A stretch of DNA of 26,293 nucleotides from Diaporthe sp. PMI_573 (Eukaryota; Ascomycota; Sordariomycetes; Diaporthales; Diaporthaceae), in contig JAJTUP010000196.1 in assembly GCA_021399435.1 (NCBI GenBank), positions 1 to 26,293 of the forward strand, given 5' to 3'. Below, piece after piece: positions 1 to 8,914 of the stretch (its first letter is position 1; each line of letters starts with the position of its first letter). The translations under genes were made by a program, and so were the position numbers. Under the pieces are notes generated by a model, which saw only the letters and a program-made list of their open reading frames with translations, did no database searches and had not been told where the DNA came from.

Positions 1-1792
1 TAGCCATGACCATTGGGCTGCAGCTCATGCACCTCCCCATTCCCCCGCCATCACCCCGGCCCGCCACAACCAGTTGGCCCCCTCGGGTTCCCCTCAAGCT
101 GGTTTCTTTCGCCCTATACGAGGCACGTACAGAAGTATGACGCCTGGAGGTTTCCTCATCCTCTTCTTTACTCCCCGTTTCTATTCCTCATTGTGTTGCC
201 TTCGTTGTAAGTATGGCCGCCTTATAGAAAAGCTTGAAAGCTCTGGATTTGCGTCCATAATTGGTGTCATCACGCCAACCCAAAACTCTGCGCTGGAATT
301 CAAACTCTCTAATTTAATAGGATGAACAGGAGCATGATTCTCGGGATCTGTGCCATTTATGGCCTCGAATGATCTTTGGGCCGAGCTTCAAGAGGGTGTG
401 GGCAGAGGATAGATAGAGTGTTATTGGTCAACGCTCCGTCAACCAGATGAACTGGAGAGTATCGTCATCAAGTGCGAGCAACCAATGAGACTGGTCCCAT
501 GCCGTTGCTACCACCGTATCCGTACCACCCTTTTTTTTTTTAGAAGTGTAGTACAGTACAGCACAGTACAGTGCAGTGCAGTACAGTATTGCTTTGGCGT
601 CCTGCTGAAAAGGTCCCCCTTGCTGCTGGACTCGGGAAACACTGAGACTAAGTGAGTGATGATTAGAGTGGCGAGCCTACAGTACTTTATGCGCTCTGGA
701 AACCGCAAGACGTCATTCACCACGCCCACTACCAGGCCTCAGTGTAACCCACACCTAGAGGACCCGAACAATGAACTAGGGCTTCAATCCCACAAGATTA
801 ACATTATGTGTTATCCTAAATGTGATTGGGCAAGACAAGACCAGGGCCAAGGCGTCGAACCTATGTGGCCCAGCCTCCATCCAATCAATCTTGTCTACAC
901 CTAGGTGAACGCGCAACAGAAGAAGTTGTGCTTAACGAAAGCCCTCCTATCAGAATGAACCTTTGCTCGCCCAAGGCGAATAACGTCATCATAGTGCGCA
1001 CTTTGCACAACTCCGTAAGTTTTATGCTCTTACGGTACCATAAAGAGCTTGCAGTTTGCACGTGCTAGCTCGGCCCTGTTCTCGCAACGAGGGCGTTCCA
1101 AAACTCTAATTTGCGCAGGCCGGTAGGTATATGGTGTCCCTCATAGTCTCCCTAACCAATGACTCCAAGTTTGTTAGAATTATCAAGTGGAGGAGGTCAG
1201 CGATCTTTTCTAGTCTTGTATGATTCGTGTACTTGGGTCGTTATGACTCTTTAGCTTCATTGCGGCTGCAATCTGCCGTCACGAAGCGTCAGCCTTTCCA
1301 CTTTATCTGGCAGTATCCCCATCGTTGGAGGTAGCCAGGGTCCTAGACCCGCCAACGTCGCGTGCCCTCCTACACGATTGGTCTCAATTTCCGCCCAAAT
1401 ATTTAAGACAGCCGGTTTACTCACCAATCTACGCACCACGCCTAGAGTTCTGCCTTGTTTTACGAATAAAGCGAGTCTTCAAAAGTTTACTAAAACAAAC
1501 CCACTGCTATTATTACTAACTTTAACTCACTTAACTATCTATCTGCTTAATAAAGTAACAGATAACATACTTTTTGGGCTTAACCTTCCTTATCTAGTAA
1601 ACCTTATCTCTTAGATATAAACATGTTGTATAGAGTGAGAATATAGGGCTTGTGGTTGTGACCTTAGTATAACCAATTTCCCTGCTCCTTTAACATGATG
1701 CCTTAACAATATTATTCTGTATATCTCTTACCTTGACAACAATTACTACGCAAATGATACCTACTTTATTGTGAGAATTAGAATCAGTTGGA
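1..1792. other. gene-poor intergenic sequence
   Basis: I see no gene I can support here. Short open frames exist, including a proline-rich 44-codon ATG frame at 6-140 followed by a GTAAGT-like site near 208, and a 60-codon minus frame at 1257-1439, but none carries a recognisable motif. From about 1480 the sequence becomes A/T-rich and leads into the eroded 2EXR-like gene. The only distinct structure is the short tandem repeat listed separately near 550. Confidence 0.5.
531..588. repeat. T11 tract plus degenerate CAGTA/CAGTG short tandem repeat
   Basis: Eleven T residues (531-541) are followed by about 40 bp of pentanucleotide-like repeats. The units are CAGTA, CAGCA and CAGTG, with GTAC joins. 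It is a simple-sequence locus with no coding evidence. The minus-strand reading is Cys/Tyr/Leu-rich, as expected from the repeat. Confidence 0.7.
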
Positions 1793-2584
1793 ATGCATAG
1801 TAACTCAAATAATGTGAATGAAAGTATACTTCTAACTCCCTATAACAACAATGTTAAAACCTAGACCCAATTTACCAGGGAGGGATTTTCAAAATTTGCG
1901 GAGTTACCTGCTAAGCTTAGGTCCAAGGTTTGGGGATATGTAATGCCACCCTATAGAATCTACATAGCTCTTATGCTTGGTTATGAGGAGCTAATGCCTT
2001 AACATCCACCTAGTACTATACCCATGGTATTCTGTGTGGTGTACCGATTTGAGCTGGTTCCCCTAGGCCAATAGGATGACAACATCATGAGGGTATGCCT
2101 TAAAACTATGACATCAATCCAGCGCACCAGTTTGGAGGCTATATCTGAGGTTTAGCGGGCATTTCCTACGCTTATTAAATGTACAATAGGAAAGCTTTGC
2201 TTTAATGCTAAGTATGATGTGCTGAGATTGTCTAATGTGTAGTGCCCTTTAAAGAATAGCTTTTTTAAAAGATTTACACAATATAGTTAAGGAGCAGTTG
2301 CTTTTGCAGATAACTGGCATAAGATCCCTTAACAGATTATCTTTAATAATGACAGACTTTGGAGCGCTTTTAGAGTACTAGAAGACTAGGTAAGCTATTA
2401 TGATCTTAAAGATCCGCTAGTTCTCTTAGCAACTAATGAATTTATAGAATTTATTACCAAATACACTAGTCTGCAAATCCTAGTTGTCTTAAGAAGAAAT
2501 AATAAGAATTTTGGTTATTTCCTATATAGGTTTCTAGACTAATATCATGGCGTACTAATCAAGCATGGTTGGGTTTACAGTTAA
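1793..2584 (+). pseudogene. eroded 2EXR-like domain protein gene
   Basis: Frame 2 reads as a coherent 264-codon protein from an ATG at 1793 to TAA at 2582, broken by nine internal stops (for example 1862, 2000, 2072). All are TAG or TAA, as expected from CAG/CAA or TGG changing to a stop. Residues 32-47 read F-x-x-F-x-x-L-P-x-x-L-R-x-x-V-W, matching the start of the fungal 2EXR domain (known pattern FxxFPxLPxELRxxIW). Further on a segment like 'SLEAISEV-stop-RAF' resembles the family's CxESR-type block, followed by 'LCFNAKYDVLRL', which resembles its I-x-F-N-P-x-x-D-x-L-x-F block. There is no frameshift. The function of 2EXR proteins is unknown to me. The base composition is far more A/T-rich than the flanks, consistent with RIP-like decay. 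The frame may run on to TGA at 2693. The domain call is by eye only. Confidence 0.55.
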
Positions 2585-3041
2585 AACAGCTCTATACACT
2601 CTCTTCAAAAGCTCTGCCTCTTTACGTCAAGCTTTTAGAGCTTTGCTGCGCTTGAGAGTGGACAGTTCCCTATCTTAGCAAAGGATTACATTTGAAAAAA
2701 TTAACATTTGTAGCGCCTTTAGAATTCTTAGTAACTGAGCTACATGTTAGGGCGAACAAGAGATGGTAATCATTGTGGTGGACTGATGTTACCTTAGGGA
2801 GCCGGTTAAATACAAATAATAGTAGTGTGTGCGCACTGGCAAATATAAATAGCGAGCATCTTGTTGAAGATTGGGAATCGAGTACAGTCAGTAAAAAGAT
2901 GTGGACTCGAGCTTTCGCCCTGCACATTCTGGGCTCTCAATGGATGCGGTGCTGAGCTATACAAGATTGTGCAGGACTATAATCAGTGCGCGCCCAAATG
3001 CGGACCCATCCCCCCGACATCACGATGATCCACAGGAGCAA
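2585..3041. other. intergenic, no supported gene
   Basis: This stretch lies between the 2EXR-like relic and the zinc-finger relic. The first 110 bp may be its A/T-rich 3' extension. The rest has normal composition and only short frames without motifs. The open frame leading into the zinc finger starts at 2901 with an alternative codon, so the true upstream limit of that relic is unknown. Confidence 0.4.
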
Positions 3042-3238
3042 TGTTTCATTTGTTGCCACAAGGCAAAGTTCAGACGAGACTTGAATCGACATTACAGAGT
3101 CCATCACCCATAATTTGCTGATGATATGGGCATCTCCGTTCTCACGGCGACCTGTCCAGTCTAGTCATGTGCAAGAAGTTCGCCAGGCACGGCCATACGA
3201 TGAGGCATTTGAGAAGAAAACATGCTGTCAGCTTGGCT
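3042..3238 (+). pseudogene. C2H2 zinc-finger gene fragment
   Basis: One finger is perfect: at 3042-3107 the frame reads C-x2-C-x12-H-x3-H (key residues CFIC...H...H), ending with HHP and a stop at 3111. About 60 bp later a second finger-like half appears at 3170-3226 in a different frame: CKKF then H-x4-H (MRHLRRKH). Just before it, in the first frame, lies T-C-P-V, so a C-x2-C pair could once have joined the second half. A stop and a frame change separate the halves, so I call it a relic of a tandem C2H2 protein, probably DNA-binding. A short intron could in principle join them, but I found no good donor/acceptor pair. The start of the gene is not visible. Confidence 0.45.
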
Positions 3239-3466
3239 GCGCGATTCTGCTAACTCTGACAAGATCTCATGTTCAATGAGGGAGGTTTGTTACACACAAA
3301 TCGTTCCTTTTTGGGATATCATTGGATCCTGGATAATCACATTCTTTCCCTGTTCCTCTCAATATTCACTTCAAGTCAGCCTTCATCAATCCGTTTATTT
3401 TTAAGCTTAAAACTGCAGACCCACGATATACTGTGGCATTCATCGGACTAGGCTCGCCATAAATTC

Positions 3467-3494
3467 CACACACACACACACTTTCTCTCTCTCT
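3467..3494. repeat. (CA)n/(CT)n microsatellite
   Basis: An uninterrupted CA tract at 3467-3481 is followed by TTT and a CT tract at 3485-3494. It is a simple repeat and not part of any supported gene. Confidence 0.85.
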
Positions 3495-4673
3495 GCTTTT
3501 TTTCGGTTGATGCTGACAGACACACGGTTTAAAGACAGAGGGCGCGCATACGTTCGTTCCCCAATTAGCTTTGAAGGAAGAGCGAATCTCGGGGTCAAAG
3601 AAGTGCGGTGCTGCAAACCGTTTCCGAAGAATATCATAGACTGGTTCTGAGACGGTCTCCCGTTCACTTTTGACTTAGTACAATGCATTTAGCTCGGTCA
3701 GGGGTCTGAGATCTGATACTCTCGGACTGAGTCTCCCTATAGCTCCTAGGCCCACTCCAAAGAACCGCTTATAAGTAGTCGTTTCAACACAGCAACGAAC
3801 GCCGCATGGAAGAATTTTGACGCCTGCAAGTGGAGATATCGTTGGACAACACATTCTACAATCACAACGGACACAAGCAATATAAGATCAGAGGACAGGC
3901 AATTCGGTTGGTGAAAACCGGATACTCCAGACCCGACCTGAACGGCATCCCATACAAACGGTCTCCCATGAAACATCAGAATGATTCGGCCGGATATGCT
4001 CAGGTAGCCAAAGAACATTCTGATCATTCCACTCAATCCACAGATTATCGGAATTAATGCTGTAATCTCGGTGGCAGGGATGCAGAAGGAAAGCGGTAGT
4101 TGCATCTGGGGTTATAATCGGAAGTGGGAGGTAACGTGAATGTTTGGTTCGCCGCAGGCGTTGAGTTACTGCCTTCGCTCCGTCCCTCTCATCATCGGCC
4201 CATAGGCATAAGCGTCATAGAAAAGGTGAACCTATAGCATATGAGCTATACGAAAGGCAAAGTTAAGAGCTGAACAATACTTGATGCGTCTCGACCAGGC
4301 CGTGCATCACGTTGGCGTAGATACTGTCGCTGGGAGGGAATGGTTCTCGCTGGACCAGACCAATTTGCGACTGCCGCCACTTAACATTGATGTCGTCCAG
4401 ATTGTGTCCAGCGGTAACGACGCTTCCGCTCAGAGGCACCAGCTCGACCGAACCCCGTTCATCCGAGAGGTGTCCGTTTCTTTTGCCGCCGCCTGTCCTT
4501 GCTGGTCCCCAGCGTGAGCCTAGTTGTCTTTTGCATGGCGCGTAGAATGGATTGAGCAGCAATGGATCAAGCAGAGACGCGGAACGCCCGTGGATTGCTA
4601 AAGGGATATATATCAAGACGTCGAACCTATATTTACGTTTTCGTAATCGCAGCAGGCAGGCATACAGATGCTC
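3495..4673. other. intergenic, unassigned open frames only
   Basis: Open frames occur on both strands (3830-4057 +, 3746-4105 -, 4263-4616 -, 4281-4517 +). None shows a motif, an ATG with convincing context, or splice partners. The minus frame at 3746-4105 is hydrophobic, but its complement is a hydrophilic frame of equal quality, so neither can be preferred. Nothing in this stretch is supported as a gene. Confidence 0.4.
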
Positions 4674-5180
4674 TTATTCAGCGTAATCATCAAAGACCAC
4701 TGATACCCGTTGCGCCTGCACACGCCTAATAATCATGTCTTCGACATCAGCCATCTTGTCCTTCACAAATGTTTCCAGGCCCAATCTAGCATCGAGGACA
4801 GCGTCATCAACACGAAGATCCACTGTCTCATATGTGTCGTCTATCTCCTTCTACAAGTCATGTTGCCCACATTCATGCTCATCTATGGTCCGCGCCAGGC
4901 GAGCCACTTCGGCGTCGCGCTGTTCCACTTTGCGTTGCAGCTCCTCGATCAGACTATCCTGACGATTTAGCCTCTGTTCAAGCTTCACAACTGCGTCCAA
5001 AAGCATTCCCACGTCTTGGGAACGGGGTGCTGTCCGGGCAGAATCGGCCGAGCTCGAGCTAGGATTCCGCCGTCGTTTTCTCGTGCCAGGTGTGCTCCGG
5101 GCTTGGTGAATATAAGCATACATCGGCATAATGAGCGGAAAGATAGTAAAGGACGAGAGCTCGACCATGAGTACACTCAT
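4674..5180 (-). pseudogene. coiled-coil protein gene with one internal TAG
   Basis: From ATG at 5180 the minus strand reads 109 codons. It opens with a hydrophobic N-terminus, then a basic Ser-rich stretch (TRKRRR followed by SSSS). A long amphipathic helix follows (residues about 58-102, with heptads such as KLEQRLNRQDSLIEELQRKV), which is typical coiled coil. The frame stops at TAG 4851-4853, but continues without shift for 58 more codons of the same Asp/Glu/Arg-rich helical type (KEIDDTYETVDLRVDDAV...) to TAA at 4674. The stop is therefore probably a CAG-to-TAG nonsense mutation within a 168-codon gene. It resembles repetitive coiled-coil hypothetical proteins of filamentous fungi, but I cannot name a family or function. 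If the stop is real and old the product is truncated; if recent it may still be expressed. Confidence 0.5.
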
Positions 5181-5744
5181 TTGCGTTCGGGTGTGCCAAA
5201 ATCACGCTGGTGACACGGACGAGTCGTCGCCAAGTTGTATACACACATTTTTGTTACGACCCGTGGTCCAGGCGTGAGCTATATATACGGTTGGAAGGAA
5301 TATTCGAACAGAGAGTTCGAATATTAGCTGATCTTTTGATCTATGGCGCAGGGGCACCCTCCACTACGACTCGTTACAATTCTCCTAATCAGCATGTTTA
5401 CGTATTACTCAACAAATACTGTTCCAATTTAATTATACCGTATATTAAAAGGAACAGGGCATTCCCATCTATCCATTACTTCATTCTACGTTATTTTGAA
5501 GGTCTAGTTATGGAGGCGTTTTGTAATCATCAAGGTTTTCTGGGTCCTCTAAGCTGTGAGATCGGGCTAACGCGAATATAAGCTTAGCGAGTGTCTATTT
5601 TTAAGATGCCGATCTAGTGCCGGGGAATCCTTAGTTCGTCAAGTTGGCCTAGAAACCGAGCGCCCTTCTCCAGCCTACAAAATTACATGACCACAAACGG
5701 GGGCTTGGAAGAATCTTCGCCTGATAATCGAGTTGGAGGCCAAT
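5181..5744. other. intergenic region with candidate solo LTR
   Basis: This stretch lies between the coiled-coil relic and the 3' end of the five-exon gene. It contains a 123-codon open frame (5210-5581, GTG start) with no recognisable motif and an A/T-rich composition. A hairpin and LTR-like termini overlap this frame and are listed separately. I regard the frame as chance. Confidence 0.35.
5252..5378. repeat. candidate solo LTR with perfect hairpin
   Basis: The segment starts TGTTACGAC and ends TCGTTACA, giving the TG...CA ends usual for LTRs. It holds a TATATATA box (about 5280-5287). A perfect 11-bp inverted repeat sits at 5299-5309 and 5315-5325 (AATATTCGAAC / GTTCGAATATT) around a 5-nt loop. 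The flanking pentamers ATTTT (5247-5251) and ATTCT (5379-5383) match at four of five positions, which would fit a decayed target duplication. At 127 bp it is short for a fungal LTR and no internal element is present, so the call is tentative. Confidence 0.25.
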
Positions 5745-5834
5745 TTACCGTGACCTTCGATGCCGGCTTGACTTTGGTTTGGGGCAGGCTGTCCTGACAG
5801 TCTCATATCGGAACCCTGAATACCATACGATGCG

Positions 5835-5895
5835 CTGTTCAGCACAATTGTGTGAGTAAAGCTGTGAATAATAAATCGAAGAAGTGTTTACTCAC
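5835..5895 (-). other. intron 4 of the five-exon gene
   Basis: The donor is GTGAGT and the acceptor is GAACAG, with GCTGAAC just upstream as a branch-like site. It is 61 bp long and phase 0. Removing it extends the protein with R-I-V-W-Y-S and a basic tail ending at TAA 5745. Without splicing the frame would stop at 5839. Confidence 0.6.
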
Positions 5896-6681
5896 CTGGC
5901 CGCGTTGAGAGCAATTGAATGTTTTGACGGTCCTTTCGCGCCGAAGCGTACTATCGCAGCATTTTGAACTCCCACAGTTGTGACAAAAAGCGCCATGCTC
6001 ATCCATGCCAGTGCTTGCTGACTCAGGATCGTAGCTATCACAGTCATTGGTAGCTTCTGCTGGCAGCTGAGGCTGCCACGAGTTGGCAGCGACCTCGGCA
6101 GAAATAAGCTCTATCTGCGGCTTCTCAAGGCCATTGTTCCCCAATCTTATATGGAAAATCAGTCCGAGGAGAACTCCATCGGTGGCGTCGTATACTGTCA
6201 GAATCGAGTCTCTGTCTATGGGGTCCCATTGCCCCAAAGTCTCAACAGTCAAATCGTCGTACGACAGATGCATTCCCAGACATCGTCCATTATGCTTGCG
6301 CACTTGTACTCTGTGAATATTGCTTAAAGATGCTGTGGAATAAAAGAACCCATATGTTCCGGGACTGAGAGAAAACGGCGTCTCAGGTAGTGCTGTTGTT
6401 GATGGCGGTATCTCCAGATATGTTGGACCGGGAACGTTTATTCCGCCCTCAGCCTGAGAGAACTCATTCCTCTGGGCAATGCCGATTGCATCGATCACTT
6501 CGCCGCTTCTCAGATAGTCGTTCGCGTCTATGAATATTCCATCGATTCTTGCTGGACGGTCGTCGCTTATGCGTATCCAACGGCAGGGAGTATCGTAGCC
6601 CCGAGGTTGAGGTTTGCAACGATGCTGTCGAACGTTCTGATAGTTGCCGAAATGACGTACTCGTCCATGGTTCGTCGTAAC

Positions 6682-6774
6682 CTGAAGTTGGAGTCCATCC
6701 AGTCAGAAAGGAGGAGATGTTTGGTTGGGGGGGGGGGAGGAGAGAAAAAAAGAGAGGGGGAGAAAACCACTCAC
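6682..6774 (-). other. intron 3 of the five-exon gene
   Basis: The donor is GTGAGT and the acceptor is AACTTCAG. It is 93 bp long and phase 0. It contains eleven C on the coding strand (6727-6737 as G on the + strand) within a pyrimidine-rich tract. It joins 'DCLS' to 'VTTNHGRVRHFG'. Confidence 0.72.
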
Positions 6775-7188
6775 CGAGAGGCAGTCCAATCGTCCATAGT
6801 TATATCCCCTTACATGAAGCCATGCAGACGTCAAGTGCTCTCCTTTGTTCAAAGACAGATGTATTTGGACTCCCTTGGGCCTGCCAAGTTGAAGATTCGA
6901 ATGGCCGTGGGCTATAATTCCAGTCAAGTACTCTAGGGTGTGGTCCAAGTACACCGTTAGACTAGATGTATATCCAGATGCTGTACTGAGGGCCAAATAC
7001 TGGCACTGTCTCCATCCGGGGCAGTAGTCAAGCTGACGGACCCACTCCTGTCCATGTGCATGTGGAGGTGGGAACAGACGGTTGATCAGGTTCTCTGAAG
7101 GCGAGAAGTGTCCATGCCACATCACCGGGGTCCTTTCTGGTGACTTGTGCAAGCTGTCCAAGAAATCAAGGCGGATGACGCGCAGGGC

Positions 7189-7296
7189 CTAGGAGAAGAG
7201 TTAAATCAGTATGAAGATCTCTTTTTCATATGTTGTTGTTGGGGGGGGGGAAGGGGCGGCATGAGATTTCGCTCGACTCCGCGCAACAAGACGTAC
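7189..7296 (-). other. intron 2 of the five-exon gene
   Basis: The donor is GTACGT and the acceptor is CTCCTAG, preceded by an A/T-rich ACTGATTTAAC stretch. It is 108 bp long and phase 0. It contains a run of ten C on the coding strand (7241-7250 as G on the + strand). It joins 'LRVVVD' to 'ALRVIRLDF'. Confidence 0.7.
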
Positions 7297-7824
7297 ATCA
7301 ACGACGACCCGAAGCTTGGAAAGATCACGCCCGCAAGCAACGCCTATCCAGCAGGAAGACGAGTCTCCAAGCCAGGGTGAGTGAGTCTCGTCCTCATATA
7401 AGACACGGATTCCTCTTAATCCAAATCTCCCCAGAAAGAACTGTACGCCTCGGACGTCACGATCGGCGACTGAGATTGATGATGCTTCACCACCAATATT
7501 TCCCTTAAAGCCAATTGCCGCTAGGTAAGAAGTCCCCATGATGTTTCTGTAGCGCACATAGACACTTTTGAAGCTCCCATTGGTATTAAGGGCTCGAGTC
7601 TCCGGCTTCATCGTGGTCGATCCTCGAATCTGAGGCAGGAGTTGGGTGACAAGGGTTTTTGCCTTCAATAGAGAAAGGAACAGCGTTAGGTTGAGGCGCT
7701 TCGTGACTTCAAACTGGATTTCCATAGGCATGTTACCGAGTATTGAGACAAGCTTTCCAAGTGCGGTAGTGTTGTCGAAGATGCGGCCGTCAAAGGGCAA
7801 CAGATCGTGAGTGCCCAGGTCAAA

Positions 7825-7854
7825 CAATGGCGGCGGTGGCTCTGTTGAGGGTCA
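7825..7854 (-). other. frameshift site in the five-exon gene
   Basis: Exon 2 is read in one frame down to roughly 7852. From 7851 the family-like reading (PPPPLFDLGTHDLLPFDG) is in another frame, whose upstream limit is a TGA at 7852-7854. Moving between them needs one base to be missing, or an intron of length 2 mod 3. The only nearby GT..AG pair is about 28 bp, too short and in the wrong phase. The local sequence is a CCGCCGCC repeat, a plausible slippage site. Confidence 0.55.
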
Positions 7855-8191
7855 TTTTGGGAATGGAACTCCTGCGACTGATGATACAGAGGCCAATTCT
7901 CAAATTGCCGCGTCTGAAATGAGACCTGAAGCAAGACGAGCGGGTCGTTCAGAACAGGGACGTTTGCAACTTTCCAGCAGCACCTATGGGCATAGAAAAT
8001 GACACGGTCCGGGTCATCCTGGGCGCAGAACGTCGCGCGATCTAATGTATTGTCGCAAAAGCGGACCAAGTGCTTAAAGCCGAGTGCGTCGGTTGCCCAT
8101 CGCGGCTTCTGTGGCTCAGTCCAGACCGAGTCGACGTCGGTTGATTCCAACAGCGCGCGGACAGAGCCATCGGACGCAGTGCAGGGAAAGA

Positions 8192-8260
8192 CTTTCATAT
8201 GACCTCGTCAGCAAAACCAGGGCAAAGAGAGACGGAAGCTACAAGAGTCGCTGAACATAC
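8192..8260 (-). other. intron 1 of the five-exon gene
   Basis: The donor is GTATGT, a GCTGAC branch-like site lies near the 3' end, and the acceptor is AAG. It is 69 bp long and phase 1. It joins '...NELIS' to 'FPCTASDG' in frame. The acceptor is weaker than the other three because A, not a pyrimidine, precedes AG. Confidence 0.6.
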
Positions 8261-8393
8261 GCGAGATGAGCTCGTTCCTCGATTGTGGGCGCCCCACGGA
8301 AGCTTCGTACGGAAAGCGTTCGAGGCACAGGAAGCAGTGCCAGAGTCGACAGATATGCGGAGCCTGTGGGTCATCTTGAGGAACTGTGAGCAT

Positions 8394-8914
8394 GGTTAAG
8401 AGTGATGGACTATTGAAGAAGAAAGACTTTGTATAATTCCTAGGCACAGCTCAGGCGTTACGCCTTTTTATGTTCCCATCGTATCGTTGAACGTGTGTAC
8501 AGTACCCGTTTCCACGCCAGGGAGAGACGGTTGCCTAGACGTTGGTTGGGTCGAGGCCCACATGTGCTGCTCCGACATCATGCACTTTGCCCAGATGTCA
8601 ATGATTCAACAGCGCTTGTGTGAACCATGTGGTCAGACCGTTATATGGCACTTTCTTGGATAAGCCACTAATTGCACCTGAGTGTGCCGCGTCTGTGGAT
8701 CAAGGGTCTATACGTCCAGGTAGGTAGTCTACCTAGGTACTTAGTACGCAGCTGCCTCCGCTGACGTAAGATGTTTGGGTAAATACTGATACATGGCTTC
8801 TGATTGGGAGAAAGGAGGCCATGAGGACAGTCAGCAAACTATTGCTTTTCTTCACGACAAAGGATCCTGCTAATCTACGGGAAAGCATCAACTAGCCGTC
8901 ATGTCGAATAGTCG
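8394..8914. promoter_or_regulatory. divergent intergenic promoter region
   Basis: The 521 bp between the ATG of the five-exon gene (minus) and the ATG of the HET gene (plus) must carry both promoters. Visible elements are a TGACGTAA site (8762-8769), similar to CRE/bZIP sites, and a 7-bp inverted repeat TAGGTAG-T-CTACCTA (8721-8735) followed by another CCTAGGTA. No clear TATA box is seen for either gene. These site assignments are by eye. Confidence 0.4.

Larger units (their letters stand above)
5745..8393 (-). pseudogene. five-exon fungus-specific protein gene with one frameshift
   Basis: Model: complement of 5745-5834, 5896-6681, 6775-7188, 7297-8191 and 8261-8393, about 772 codons. The start is the first ATG in frame (8393). 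All four introns have GT..AG ends and preserve phase. Exon 1 has an N-terminal H-C-F-L-C pair. Exon 2 has an H-x2-C-W block, then a helical region with L-P-x-E-like 'MPMEIQFEV', then 'RGIRVLYEDETHSPWLGD'. Exon 3 continues with 'VIRLDF' and 'YLTGIIAHG'. Exon 4 has 'HRVQVRKHNGRCLGM' and a Cys-rich tail (CHNCGSSKCC). Exon 5 has 'IVWYS'. I recall this block order from a large, often F-box-like, functionally uncharacterised family of filamentous fungi. One base appears to be missing at about 7825-7852: the upstream frame and downstream frame both match the family but differ by -1. No intron of suitable length explains it. The gene is therefore a young pseudogene, or the base is a sequence error. 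It is divergent to the HET gene. Confidence 0.68.

Noticed and set aside
3746..4105. Hydrophobic 119-codon minus-strand frame resembling a membrane protein
   Set aside because: The opposite strand has an equally open hydrophilic frame, and hydrophobic complements of hydrophilic frames are common. No motif, splice site or conserved block is seen.
5210..5581. 123-codon plus-strand open frame
   Set aside because: It has no ATG start, no motif and overlaps the hairpin and LTR-like termini. It is likely a chance frame.
8453..8471. Stem AGGCG-TTA-CGCCT followed by T5, resembling a bacterial intrinsic terminator
   Set aside because: All other evidence indicates a fungal nuclear genome, where such terminators do not act. 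It is a chance structure in a promoter region.
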